Shown one piece after another: positions 35,603 through 46,688 of a stretch of 64,000 nucleotides of DNA. The stretch lies in assembly GCA_029204225.1 (NCBI GenBank), contig CM055109.1, positions 33,953,232 to 34,017,231 on the forward strand, in the 5' to 3' direction. Both the position numbers and the translations under genes were made by a program. Source of the DNA: Diphasiastrum complanatum (lineage: Eukaryota; Streptophyta; Lycopodiopsida; Lycopodiales; Lycopodiaceae). Below the pieces are notes generated by a model. That model was not told the DNA's origin. It did no database searches and saw only the letters and a program-made list of their open reading frames with translations. The stretch's first letter is position 1. Every line of letters begins with the position of its first letter.

Positions 35603-35836
35603 TCAATCCCAAAAACCCTTGAGTTCTGCCAGAAATGCTACCAGGCCGCATTTGTCCGCAAAATATCTGACATCGCGATCAAGGTTGCCATGGTGCTTCT
35701 GGTAGAATACACGGCAGTTGGTGACCATGTCTTTGCCTAAATTGCCGATATCGACGCTTGTGATCTTGGGCCAAAATATCCTATTCTTGACCTTGGTGGT
35801 AGGAAACGGTTCTCGCCTCGATACTGGATGTATCTT
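35603..35836 (-). CDS. Exon-like frame of unknown gene inside the gypsy nest
   Basis: A pyrimidine-poor but consensus AATTACAG acceptor precedes 35836. An open frame of 77 codons runs to TGA at 35603. It includes VSRREPFPTTKVKNRIFWPK, TSVDIGNLGKDMVTNCRVFY and KCGLVAFLAELKGFWD. Codon use is even and GC higher than around it, so it looks like real last-exon sequence. Family unknown. It lies with the methylase-like fragment at 36.7 kb in the segment that replaces the U3 of the gypsy 3' LTR, which suggests capture or insertion of a gene piece. Confidence 0.45.
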   Translation of the reverse strand, partial: KIHPVSRREPFPTTKVKNRIFWPKITSVDIGNLGKDMVTNCRVFYQKHHGNLDRDVRYFADKCGLVAFLAELKGFWD

Positions 35837-36656
35837 CTGTAATTTAGTAAAAAGCTATTCCAGTCATTAAGTACATGATAAACAAAATGAATCTATTACT
35901 ACATATTGTTTGCAATCTAGTGGATGAACTACTACTATTTAAGTTGCCATAATCAACTAGTTTGAAAAAAGACTTCAACCCTTTTTTTTTTAAGAATGCA
36001 ACAAATACACATCGTTGAATACTAGAGTAATTGCTTCAAGGTTTAAATTTTTTTGGTGCATATGTACATAGCCTTCTTTGGTACACATCAAATCTTCCAA
36101 AAAAGGCTTGTAAACTTGAGTTTGGGTGATTGGAATACTAATGTTATCTTCTCAAAAATTGGCTAGCCATTGTGGATAAAAGCTACCCTAAACCTAGATG
36201 TATAGAATTAAATTAAACTTATGCACCATTGGGCACACAATATAATGTAACGATGTCGCTATGACTTTTGTTAATTTGCAACAAATAAAAGACAAATATA
36301 TGATTTGAGCAATGACATCAAATAATTACCAACCACACAAAAATTAATGAAGATGGACATTCCAACATCAAATCGATTGAGTTGATAAAAAAGAGAGATC
36401 CACAAATCCATATGCAAGCTTTTAATTAAGTCCTTTTGTAAATCATAAGTTCTTGTAAATGGTATCTAGCTCATGCAAGAAACTTGACTGCAGCCCCGCA
36501 TTTAAGAAATATGTAGGAAACCAACTGTGCTGCTTTCCAAAAAGTTATCTCCTGCATGAAAAAACTTTATGTATGAGTTTAAAATGATTGAAATGACGTA
36601 ACACCATGCAAGAATTGAATTGTAAGACATCCCAAGCCTTTAAACTAACTTACGAA

Positions 36657-36854
36657 TCACTCTCCAATTTTGGTAAGATACTCGGCCACCATGATCTTGT
36701 CGTTCTCCACACACAAGCAATTTCTATTCTGTCGCATGCATTCTTTGGCCATATTTTTCGTGCTCGCAAAAAGGTCAAAGACCGCATCTTCGGGTTCAGT
36801 GACAAGCTCAAGGAAGATTCTACACAAGAAACCACCATGTCCAATTACAAACAA
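36657..36854 (-). pseudogene. DNA-methylase-like fragment
   Basis: After an acceptor-like TTGTGTAG the frame reads IFLELVTEPEDAVFDLFAST, KNMAKECMRQNRNCLCVEND and KIMVAEYLTKIGE, then a stop. A strong donor GTAAGT follows within 10 bases in another frame. The pattern (acidic, VxDLF.., a cofactor-type loop, R-N-x-L-x-V-E) recalls the last motif of amino-methyltransferases of the D-(P)-F-x-G-(S/T)-G-T type. Here the Gly residues are replaced by A/S/K, so activity would be doubtful. The call is tentative. Confidence 0.35.
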
Positions 36855-37037
36855 CTCAAAAAAAACATTTATAGTTTGTATGAATTAAACATGATACTTT
36901 GTTAATATCGGCTTGTACCTACACAAGGTTGGTGATCTCTCTGCACCATCGCGACACACAACATCTGTGTGCACGTAGGAGGGAGCTTTGATCTACCGTG
37001 CCATCGAGGTCTTATTTTGTAGGAAGAGTTGATGGCG

Positions 37038-37712
37038 TCAGAGAGGTTGTGGATCTAGGAGTTTGACTGCTTCTTTATGTGTTTGACTCTGGTCCAAATC
37101 TGGCAATATGTAGCCACCTCGCTCTTTTGTCGTTGGATATATCTTGACAAAATCTTGAGAGGCACGCAACTCCTTGCTTGGTTCTATGGGCGTGATTTTG
37201 TGATGGATGGTTGGTGCTTCAAAGGCAATCTCATGTTGAAGTTGGGCGTCAAATTCAGGAGAGAGGGGAGGGGAGGGGTTAGCATCAGCAATTCTTTGTG
37301 ACTCAAGAGAAAATTGACGTTGAATGAATGGGGGATAAGTGGTGTCGAGAGGGTTCGAAGCGGTGGAAGGAAAAAGATAATGTTGGGAGCTGGTACCACC
37401 AGAGCCTGATGGATTGGTTGGAGCTCCTTGCCCCAGGGGTTGGCCTTGAAATGAGGAGCCTTGAGTAGCAGGAGGAGGCTGCTGGAATCCTACTCCATCT
37501 CCACCATCTGGTCCATCAAAGTGGTGGCCCGAATCATGGAACTGGACGTGCTCTGCATGAACAAACGGCGTCGACTGGACAGCTGCCTTTAACCATTCTT
37601 CCAAGGTGGCAATGTGCTGATTCAGGGCCTTGATAGAAGCAAGGTATGATTGTTTTAATTTTGTGTGTTGTTCCATCATGGCTTTCAACAAGTTGTACAT
37701 ATCCAGAGGCAA
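37038..37712 (-). CDS. Extra 3' ORF of the gypsy element
   Basis: A 224-codon frame after the integrase. N-terminal ~45 residues form a coiled-coil-like helix (MYNLLKAMMEQHTKLKQSYL). The middle is Gly/Pro/Gln/Ser-rich (GSSFQGQPLGQGAPTNPSG) and the C-terminus reads KELRASQDFVKIYPTTKERG. It has no stop and no chromodomain. It may be a C-terminal extension of pol or a separate ORF. Unknown function. Confidence 0.6.
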   Translation of the reverse strand: MPLDMYNLLKAMMEQHTKLKQSYLASIKALNQHIATLEEWLKAAVQSTPFVHAEHVQFHDSGHHFDGPDGGDGVGFQQPPPATQGSSFQGQPLGQGAPTNPSGSGGTSSQHYLFPSTASNPLDTTYPPFIQRQFSLESQRIADANPSPPLSPEFDAQLQHEIAFEAPTIHHKITPIEPSKELRASQDFVKIYPTTKERGGYILPDLDQSQTHKEAVKLLDPQPL

Positions 37713-37719
37713 ATATTTT

Positions 37720-38760
37720 TTAAATGACGTAAGGACCTTGGAAATTTCAGTTTGCCTTTGAAGGCTTTGGCCTAGTATAGCAGGACCTTATCTCCAACCT
37801 GGAAGTCTCTTATTTCAATGATCGATCATACCATGCTTCTTGTCGTCGTTTGTGGACTTGTTGAGCATGGATGCTGATCCGTCGTGTTTCACAGAGTTGC
37901 TCCAGATGGAATAACCTATTTGCTAGATTCTGTTGAGTATCGAGCTCAAGATTATAGGCCACTCAAAGAGAGGGGATATGGAATTCCACAAGCATAATGA
38001 CTTCTTGGCCATATGTTAGCTAGAAAGGGGTTAAGCCTATAGCTCTCTTTGGGGTGGTGCGATAAGCCTAGAGAGCAGCATGGAGTTTGAGTTCCCAATC
38101 AGATCGGCTGGATTCGACGGTTTTGGCAAGAATTTCACATAGGATTTTATTGGTGGATTCTGCTTGGCCATTGCATCGTGGATAATATGGGAAACTTTTG
38201 AGATGTATCACAAAATTTTTGAAAGGAGATCTGCTATGACAGAGTTAAGGAAATGTGTACCCCTATCACTAATAAGTTCTAGAGGACATCCGAAATGAAC
38301 GATAATCTGTTAATAGAGAAATTTTGCGGTGGAACGAGCGTCAACATTGCGAACAGCTCTTGCTTCAGCCCATTTGGTGCAAAAGTTCGTAGCTACAATG
38401 ATGTAACGAGATTGTGTGCGTTGAGCAGCGGGACTAATAGGTCCGACATATCAATCCCCCATTTTTGGAATGCTTGATCAGTGGGTACAGGGTGTAAAGA
38501 CATGTAGTCGGTCTTTTGAAAGCGTTGTAATTGTGCGTATCCTTGAAGAATTTTGGTATCAAAAACAAGCCAAGAGAATTTTCTTAGCAGTCATTTCTCC
38601 TTTAGTAAGACATCATCGGATGATTCCATCTAACCCTTGCTTGTAGAGTTGTCTTGCAATTAACGTATAAGGTTTAGTTTTGAGGACCAATGCATGTTGT
38701 TCAGGTTTGGACAAGGAAGGATCCATCTGCCCTGAAGTTTAATATTCTGTGATTTCTTTA
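37720..38760 (-). pseudogene. Ty3/gypsy integrase, minus strand
   Basis: From ~38600 down: QKTDYMSLHPVPTDQAF, KWGIDMS (first catalytic Asp), then QIIVHFGCPLELISDRGTHF (second Asp) and PYYPRCNGQAESTNKIL (catalytic Glu), SDWELKLHAAL with a stop replacing Trp, and AYRTTPKRAIGLTPF. The D, D and E residues are kept. Several stops and frame changes are spread through it. It is part of the minus-strand gypsy element bounded by the LTRs at 35069 and 43912. Confidence 0.9.
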
Positions 38761-38799
38761 GCCCATACAGGTGTAGAGTCAACTTGAAAAAGGATAGCA

Positions 38800-40010
38800 T
38801 CTGGTAAATCATCGTTGACGCCTTGATCAAGGGTATCCTTGAAGGATTCGGGATAGATGATCTACTAAAAAATGCTAAACTCCCTTACGAACCATGATTC
38901 TAAACTCGAATTCTCATAGTAAAAGGATCTATCTAGTAATACGGCCTGTGGTGCAGGTCTTGTTGATGAGATACAACAGTGCTTGATGATCAGTGAAGAA
39001 CGCAAAAACGTTTTCTAGAAGATAATGGCGAAACTTCTAAACTACATATACCATTGTCAAGGCTTCACGTTCGGTAGTGGTATAATTGAGTTCAACAGGT
39101 ATCAATTGTCGACCAAGAAAATGGATTGGGTAGTTGTTTTTTTAATTCTCCCGGTTGGGTGAGCATTGCTCCAATGGCGTACTTGGACGCATCAGTATGC
39201 ACATGAAATTCTTTAGAATAATCAAGAGCCCGAAGGATGGGTGCATTGGTAAGGGTTTCTTTGAGCTGATTAAATGTGACGAGTTGTTCATCCGTCCATT
39301 TGGGAACTACACCTACTTTGTAGATTAAGCGTGCTTTGTTAGCAAAATCGAAAATAAAGCACCGATAGTAATTGGCATGGCCAAAGAAAGAGTAAACTTT
39401 GCATATCGTACGTGGTTCCGGTAGATTTTGAATGATAAGGATCTTTTTTGAGTCAGTGGCAATGCCATTTCAAAAAATAATGTCCTAACACAATACCATG
39501 TGTTACCCAGATCTGGCATTTTTCAGGATTAAGGGAGATGTCGAAGCGTTGACATTGGATAAAAAATTTTGAGCACAGACAAATGGTGTGTTTCTTCTGA
39601 ATGTGCTCCTAAATCGTCCAAGTAAACCTCTAGGGTATTGCCCATCTGTTAAGAAAAGGTCGCTTGCATAACACGTTGGAAGGTGCTAGGGGCATTGTAG
39701 AGACCGAAAGGCATGACTTTCCAGCAGAAGGTTTTCCATTCTGTGACATAAGCGGTCTTATGTTGATCTTCTTCAGCAATTTGGATCATATTGTATCCGC
39801 TAAAGCCATCTAAGAAGGAGTAAGCCTCATCTCCTGCTAAATTTTCTAAGATGGATTCTCCGAAAGGTAATGGAAAATGATCACGTTCGGTGACGGCGTT
39901 AAGTTTCTTAAAGTCGACACAGATTTCCATTTTTATTGGGAACGATGACAATTGGAGAAACCCACTCAGTATGTTCGATTGCATAGATAAATCCTGCATC
40001 TAAGAGGCAT
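38800..40010 (-). pseudogene. Ty3/gypsy reverse transcriptase and RNase H
   Basis: The frame 39999-39649 gives the RT fingers and palm: MEICVDFKKLNAVTERDHFP, LPFGESILENLAG, YSFLDGFSGYNMIQIAEEDQ (first catalytic Asp), KTAYVTEWKTFCWKVMPFGL and APSTFQRVM. The YxDD region falls in broken sequence at ~39600. Further down come the RT thumb (NHVRYAKF, a shifted GHANYYR) and RNase H FHVHTDASKYAIGAMLTQPG near 39210 with the first RNase H Asp. Multiple frameshifts. Confidence 0.92.
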
Positions 40011-40201
40011 TGTAATTCCTCTTTGATCTTGGCCTTATAGATTGGATTGCATCGTATGGATGACTAGCAATTGGCCTTGCACCCAGTTTAAGCGGGATAC
40101 AATGCACAACTACCTGGGGTGAGACGCCTTTAATGTCTTTATAGGTCCATGCAAAGACATGTTGATATTTTTGCAGGAGCTTTTCAAGCCGTCTGCGTTG
40201 T

Positions 40202-40759
40202 TCACGATTGAGATGAGCTCTGACGTGAAATTTGAAGTGGTTTTTTCATCTTCTCTTTCATAGTATGACCACGTGGTTGAGGCTTTGGTTGTGGGGAGGT
40301 GTGTGGATGAGGGACGGGTGGTACGTCATGGAGGATCTTGTCATCAATTTGAAAGATGGTTTCCTCCTCGTAGAGATCCCATGGATAGTGTGGACATTTG
40401 GCATGGTAGAATTTTGTCTCAGGCCTTTCAACTGTAACCTTGGCAACCGGTTCCACCTTGGAAGCATGTTGCGGATAGGCCCTAAGTAGAAGTGCCTCCA
40501 TGTAATTGAGGATCTGAATATCAAAAATGTCCAAATCTTCTGGGCAATTCCGAATTCGTAAGACATTCTCGTCATCGACGAATAAATCTTCTAATTCGTT
40601 AGTATGTAGCCATGCAACATTTAGTAACTCATCATTGTGTGGAAGGATATCAATAAAATTGATATTGATTATAGGTGTATCAAGATCAGGTAATTGGTCG
40701 TGATCAATCGGGAGTGGAGAGGTACAAATATCTTGATGTTGAACACAATCGATATTCAC
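40202..40759 (-). pseudogene. Gypsy linker between protease and RT
   Basis: A 185-codon open frame rich in Asp, Pro and His (LPIDHDQLPDLDTPI, HVPPVPHPHTSPQPKPQPRG-like end). It has no recognised domain. Position between protease and RT on the same strand suggests a pol linker. Confidence 0.6.
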
Positions 40760-40981
40760 CCAATCAATGGTAGCTAGACTGTGACTCCAATTTATGATAT
40801 CAGTAGAGTCAACATAATGACTTTTTTTGTGGCTGGACTAGTATGGTTCAACCACTGAGTTGGTGGTCAAGGACCCTTCATCATGCATGTGTGCAGGTTT
40901 GCGTTTGCCCGTTGAATCAATGGTGGCAGAACTATCACGATTTCCAAAAGTGACTCGACCTTTGCTCCAGTCATGAATGAC

Positions 40982-41338
40982 TCATGCATTGGTGAGCCAC
41001 GGACGACCGAGTAGTAATTCATATGAATAGGCATTACTAGGAATATCAAGTACTACGAGATCGACAGAAAACTTGAGACCTCCTAGTTTGATCAGCACTT
41101 GTGGAAGGAAACCGGTAGGTCGGACCACACTTTGATCAGCCATTCGAAGTTGACAAGTGGGTTTGGCCAGCTTGTCTCTCAGATTCCATTCTATCATGAG
41201 GGATGTGGAAATGGTATTGACACTAGAGCCAAGATCAAGTACCGCTAAAACTTCACGTGATTTGTGATGGGTAGCTGGGATTTTGATGTTACCTCGTTCG
41301 CTGAGTGGATTGGTTAGATGTAAGGGCATTTCAGACAA
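40982..41338 (-). pseudogene. Ty3/gypsy protease
   Basis: Reads REVLAVLDLGSSVNTISTSL, where DLGSS is the aspartic protease site (usually D-[ST]-G-[AS]). It continues QLRMADQSVVRPTGFLPQVL and ELLLGRPWLTNA, the typical flap and I-L-G-R-P-W-L end. The Ser/Thr of the site is replaced by Leu, which would impair catalysis. Confidence 0.85.
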
Positions 41339-41629
41339 CTCGTCGGGATTGGTGGTGTTATTGAATTGGATCTGGTGTTTCCATTTGCCAGCATGCTTGC
41401 AGAGAACATGGAAAGGAAGAGTGACATTGGCTTATAGTAAATCTTCCCAAACTTTGGTAGCTTCAAGGGTTTTGCTTTCAAAGGGCTTGTGAGGTACTTT
41501 ATGGGAAGTGGAAGATTGTTGGTCGGCATTGCGGATTTGCTAGCGATACTGATGATGCGGCTGAATTTTTTCAGATGGGTGAGGTTAGACTATCGGGGTT
41601 GAATCTTTACTTGGAGGAACATGTAGCTG

Positions 41630-43076
41630 CTAAGTTTTGTTGGGTGCAAGTGTAGGGGCTTGGTGTTGGGTTTGTGCCCGAGTCAAGACCCAAGCAATAT
41701 GAGTTTCAATGGGTAAAGTTTCTAATTGCACTGAGCAGACAGGAGCAGCAGGTTTGGATCGGGATGGGCAGTCCTTCACATGATGTTCAATACCACAGTT
41801 TTCACAAGCTGGAGGAAAACGGAGTTTATCTGGGCAGCGAATACTAGGATGCTTACCTGCACAAATAAAACAGCCTCGTATTGCGGGCAATTGATGTGCG
41901 GCAAAGACAACTTGGTTTGGATTGTAGGCTTGGGCATTGGAATCCATTGTTTGAGCATTAGAATCATAAGTATGATAAACAGCCATTTCAGTAGAGTATT
42001 GTGGTTGAGTATTATCTTCCACATAGTAGTTGCTAAATCGATGGTATTCAAATCAAGATAATGGACAACGTGTTGTGGGGCAAGTTGATTAACGACAAAT
42101 TGTTGACGTGGTAATGGGTATTGATTTGGTGTAGTTGGTCGTAGTTGGTAGGCCCCTAGTCGTGGCATAGGCTGTTGTGGAGGATAAGGGCGATACGCTC
42201 GATAGATGGTGGGTCTGGTGGCTGCTGAAAAATGGTTTCATAGTTGAGGGCATTCATTAGCAGTGTGATGCTGTGAGCAAATTGGACACCAGACATTTTC
42301 TCTTGTTGGAAAGGATTTCTCAGCATTCTGTTTCATGGCAGTTTGGAAATCGGCAGTGAGTTTATCCATATGAGATTGTTGAGCTTTTTGTCAGGTTTCC
42401 ATTTGATGTAGAAGTTTAGAAGATTGAGGAATATTGTCAGATTTCGGGTGATTAGGACGGTTCGGATGCTTAGATTTCTTTTCACGATGGTCAAAGTCAT
42501 CGTCAAAACCTTCATCTTCCTCACGGATAGCATCAGTCATCACACCTTTAAGTTGATCATAAAGATCAACTGGTTTGAGTTCACGGCGGATGTTTTTAGG
42601 CAATCCAACCAGAAACAATTTTATGGCCATATGTTCGGTGATATTTTCATCAACACGTTCTACTTTGAGACGTTTAAGACACTCAATGTAGTTTCAAACA
42701 ACTCTTCGCGACGCATCTTGATATGGATAATTTGAACGAATGGGTTTTGAGTCAGTTTAGATAGTTTGAAACGCTTGACGAGAGCGTCCTTGAGGGTGGT
42801 CCAAGAAGCAAGATCAGGAGCTTTGAGATTCAAATACCACTCCTTGGCTATTCCATACAGTACCATGATGAGAAATAGACGAAGCTTTTCAGAGGTATCT
42901 CCATAAAAATGACATGCATTATCAAAGTCTTGGAGAAATCGGATTGGGTCAGATTCTCCATCATACTTGGGTGCATCGATACGTGGAATTCTGCGTTCTA
43001 GTCGTGGAGGAGCCGGATTAGAAGATTCAGCACAATTAGGAGACATGATGTAGAGTGTGGAGGAGAGTAACAACAC
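41630..43076 (-). pseudogene. Ty3/gypsy gag
   Basis: From 43076 down: RRIPRIDAPKYDGESDPIRF, LQDFDNACHFYGDTSEKLRL and AKEWYLNL (Retrotrans_gag core), a shift to IKLFLVGLPKNIRRELKPVD, and at 41900-41770 zinc binding as CFICAGKHPSIRCP and CENCGIEHHVKDCPSRSK. Frame breaks occur near 42660 and 42030. Confidence 0.9.
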
Positions 43077-43896
43077 AGATGATCAGGTTAGTATTGTACT
43101 TGGCAAAAAAGAGAGTTTGCTTGCAGAATGAGTGTAGGACAAAAAATTGGTCTTTTTGGCCGTAATAGAATTCACGGATAGGCTAAGAAATCGTATAGAG
43201 ATAGATAAATTGAACTGTAACACTCGTGAATTTTGACGAGAAATTTTGGCTGTCAGAATATTGATTTTTTTATATTTTTGAAAAAAAATTGTACGGTAAG
43301 AATTTGCGGGTAGGACAGGGAATTTGTACTCAATGAGAACAATTTCTTAAGCTGAATGGTGATTTCTAACAGACAGGTTTTACTGACAAATAGGGAATAT
43401 GGGAAAAAATTTGACTTTTTGACAAAAAACAGGCAAAATCTCTGAGATGGAATTCGCGAAGCTGTTGGAGGACTGATCTTGATGAGATCTAGCCTCAATG
43501 AAGCCGGCAAATTCTAGGACAAAGATTTGGGTGGGAAATAAGGGGTTTGACAGTATATCAGGCTGTTTTCTCATAATCTGACCATGGTCAGAATTTGTGG
43601 AGGTGATAAAATGACAGATCAAGGTCTGTTACGGTTGCAAACAGACTGGCGAATTCTGATATACCTGGTTGGTTCGGAAAAAGGTCACTTGGGTCACTTC
43701 TTTTCAAAGAAAATGCCCAAGTTGACTCTTTTGTTGCTTCCCCCCGGCTTGATAAATTGCTCTACAGCTCGTGTAGGACCTGGAGAGAAGACTCGTGCTG
43801 ATGTTGGAAGATAGAAGACAGGCAAACAAGCAAACACACAACACAGAAATGAGAAAACAAAAGGAAAAGAAGCTAGGTAACAAAATACTCAAAAAG
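43077..43896 (-). other. Leader of the gypsy element
   Basis: Non-coding 5' leader between the primer site and gag on the minus strand. Short frames here have no domain. Confidence 0.6.
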
Positions 43897-43911
43897 CGGC
43901 AACGGCTCCAA
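43897..43911 (-). other. Primer binding site of the gypsy element
   Basis: In minus orientation TTGGAGCCGTTGCCG follows the 5' LTR end directly. It resembles the tRNA-Asp-type site TGGCGCCGTTGCCGGGG of many plant gypsy elements with one internal change and a diverged end. Confidence 0.7.
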
Positions 43912-43967
43912 TGTTGGAAGTAAATCTGGTTTGTCAATGTTTGGCTAGATCTACTCATGATGTGGTG
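43912..43967 (-). repeat. 5' LTR of the gypsy nest, first part
   Basis: Matches the first 56 bases of 35069-35495. The LTR is cut after GATGTGGTG by the insertion of the 43966-49250 element and resumes at 49251. Confidence 0.9.
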
Positions 43968-44602
43968 TGAAAAATGCAAAAATAAACTTGGTAGAGGCCA
44001 AAAATCTTGTATATAGGATGATTACACATGTGTGGAGCCTGTTCCCAGGTGTGAAAATAGTGTACTTGTCATGTACCATAATCATATATGTTATACATAT
44101 GATTTAATTCAAGTTCTAGTGGCTAAAAAAGCCAAAAACTAGTTTTCTAAACATATGACACATGGCATCTCTATTGATTGCATGAGCCACATCCTTTGGT
44201 TAGGTTTCACATCCCATGTGTAGAAGACAGCTCACATGTGTGGAATAAGCTGAAGTAGACGAATTTTGACTTCTAGAAGATTTTCAAGTAGATCTCCATA
44301 TAGAAGGAAATGGACCAAAAGTGCTCAAAATAGAAGGTTTTGTCCAAGTGTCAGTTTTGCATGATGAATCATCATATGCAAAGCACCTTCACACATGTGG
44401 GATCAAAGGGATGATCAGTACCACGAGCTCCCACTTATTGTATATATAGAGCCACATTTGGCCATAATCAATGTGAGACACCAATCTTGGTTTTGGAAGC
44501 AATTTTGAGTGATTCTCTCCATTTGTCTACATTTGTTTTGATTGTTTTGAGGTTCTATCAATGTGTACTTGATTTTCAGGTTGGAGTCCGTACTCAGACA
44601 GT

Positions 44603-44620
44603 GTTTCACACGTGTGAAAC
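44603..44620. promoter_or_regulatory. 18-bp palindrome with G-box core in the 5' LTR
   Basis: GTTTCACACGTGTGAAAC is perfectly self-complementary and is repeated unchanged at 49059-49076 in the 3' LTR. Its centre, CACGTG, is the core bound by plant bZIP/bHLH factors. A regulatory role is inferred only. Confidence 0.5.
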
Positions 44621-44794
44621 CAGAAAGTACACTTACCTTCAATTAATGATTGTTCTTGTTAGGATTTTGTGTCTAGAATTGATCTAGATTGATCTTAATC
44701 TGAAGTAGATTGATAGATCAAGTAATCTGACAACCAATCCCTCTTGAGGATCAGATTAGGATCCACTCTTGGTCCTTTTTGTACTTTTTTCACA

Positions 44795-44806
44795 TGGTAT
44801 CAGAGC
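44795..44806 (+). other. Primer binding site, initiator-Met tRNA type
   Basis: TGGTATCAGAGC immediately after the LTR end CACA; the classical plant copia primer site. Confidence 0.95.
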
Positions 44807-46391
44807 CTAGTACAAGAGGTTTTGTTGAAATTGATAGGTTTAATCCAAATCAAAGCCAAAATTAGCAATTTTTTGGAAACTAGTCAAATTTTGTGTAGCG
44901 AGTTGGATTTGATAGCTATCCTCAAAAGTTTTGGACCAGAACTTGTTGTGGGCTGTAGGAACCCTTTTCACACATGTGAGGCAATACAGCTCCGATTTTA
45001 GCTAAGAAAATTCAAAAATTTGTACAATTTGACTCACACACCCAATTTGAGAGATTTTTGGTGTAAAATCAAGCATTTTCTATAGAGAATCTAATCCCTT
45101 GATTAATTCTTGGATTAGATCAGCCAAGAAATTAAATTTGAAGCTTGAATTAGGTGCATTAATTGATTATCTCTGAATTTTTTAGTGCATGTTGAAGTTG
45201 AGAGAGATTTTGCTAAAAATCATAGATTAAGGAGTGATATGCAAGGTGAGAGGTTGAAATCCATTGTACCATCACTCTAGATTTGTTCAAGAGTGATAGG
45301 TTCAAGTTTAGAAGCATCAATTTGCTAGAAAACATCCTTGGATCTGTCCTCCATGTGAAACCTTTGAGAGTTTCTAGTGCATATAGAGCATCTATGCAAA
45401 TCTTTTGTAGAATTTGACATAGATTGGCTTCAATTGAGAGTTCTAGAAAAGAGATTGAGATCCAAGTCACATTGTTCAACTCTGCTCAATTTGTTTGAGT
45501 AATTGTAAGGTTTGAAAAGAGTCATTAAGGTGTCTATGACAAATGTGTATAGAGAGATCCAATTTTCTAAGAGTTCTTTCCTTTGTAGAGGGCAAGATCT
45601 AGAAGCTCATTATGTGTTGTTATTGGTGAAGAATTTGTCTTCTCCTATGTGATCAAATCTTTCTAAGTGGCATTAGCTCTTTGAAGCACAATATCTTAGT
45701 GAGAAAAATCACAACTTTTGATTTTGAATTTCATTCCAAGTCTTAAAAGGTAGAGTAATTGGTGGAATCGAATAGATTGAATTCAATTTGTTGAACAAAA
45801 GTTGACATAGTATGTATGAAACTCAAATTAGTTCTATTCAACTTTCTTTGTGAGAGTGTGAGGGTCAATTTGTGATCCCATTGGATGACTAGCATGAGGA
45901 GGAGTCCATATTTGAGTATTTATACATGGTTGAGATCTTTGTGAATCTCTAGTTGTCTAAATTTTTTAACTTTGTGAAAAATTGGTGGTATAGTTTGTTT
46001 TCAAATCAAATCAAATTCATTCTAAATCTCAAGTGTGAGATTATTTGGGTCAAGAGTGAGTCCAAAAGAAGTGATTAAGTTTGATTTTCATGTATTTGAA
46101 ACAAAACCCATCTTTTGTTCAAGAATCTCAAGTGTTGAGAGAACTAGTCAAGTGAAAAGGAAAATCTAGGTGTCAAATCTTTTTCATATCCATTTCAACT
46201 TTCAAAAGAAAGAGTCATTGGTATCTAATGAGTCCAATAGGAGATTGGATCTGATTTCTTTTGTGATTTGATTCAAAGATTGTGTGCTTTTGTCTTAGTG
46301 ATCAAAGCAAAGTTTCCAAGTGACTAGTCATTAGTGTGAAGATTGATTCTTAGGTTTGTGAGCTAGATCTTTTGTAGATCATTCTAGATTA
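44807..46391 (+). other. Leader of the LTR element, non-coding
   Basis: About 1.6 kb with no open frame of note. An unusually long leader for a copia-like element; it may hold packaging signals or degraded gag. Confidence 0.5.
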
Positions 46392-46688
46392 TTGAAGATG
46401 TTCAAATGTAGTTTCTTGAAAGTCACAAATTACATTTGTAGAATCATATCACAGGTTTTTACTCACATGGCATCAGTAGGTGGCATTCTATTGAAGGAAA
46501 GAAATGATCCTAAGTACAACCTTTGTGGCAAGGGAGGATATATTTTCTCAAGATGCTACAAAAAGAAGACCAATTTATCCAAGGAGAGCCACAGCAAGGG
46601 GGCCGAGGTGAAGGATGGAGCTTCAAGTTTGAAATGCAAATACAAGAAGGACAAGTCCAAGGGAAGGTGTTTCCTTTGTGGAAAGTGA
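46392..46688 (+). pseudogene. Gag-like zinc-knuckle remnant
   Basis: The frame reads KYNLCGKGGYIFSRCYKKK (a CCHC knuckle whose His is replaced by Ile) and, 40 residues on, KGRCFLCGK then a stop. Between them lies a Lys-rich linker. This is the only gag-like part of the element; the 452-codon frame overlaps it in another frame. Confidence 0.65.

Noticed and set aside
36606-36905. 99-codon plus-strand frame
   Set aside because: Antisense to the methylase-like frame, whose composition and splice context are better.
44415-44687. Frames repeated at 48853-49143, seemingly a conserved gene pair
   Set aside because: They lie in the two LTRs of one element, so their similarity reflects LTR identity.
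44795-44806. Possible tRNA-Met gene
   Set aside because: Only the 12-base complement of the tRNA 3' end is present, next to an LTR; it is a primer binding site.
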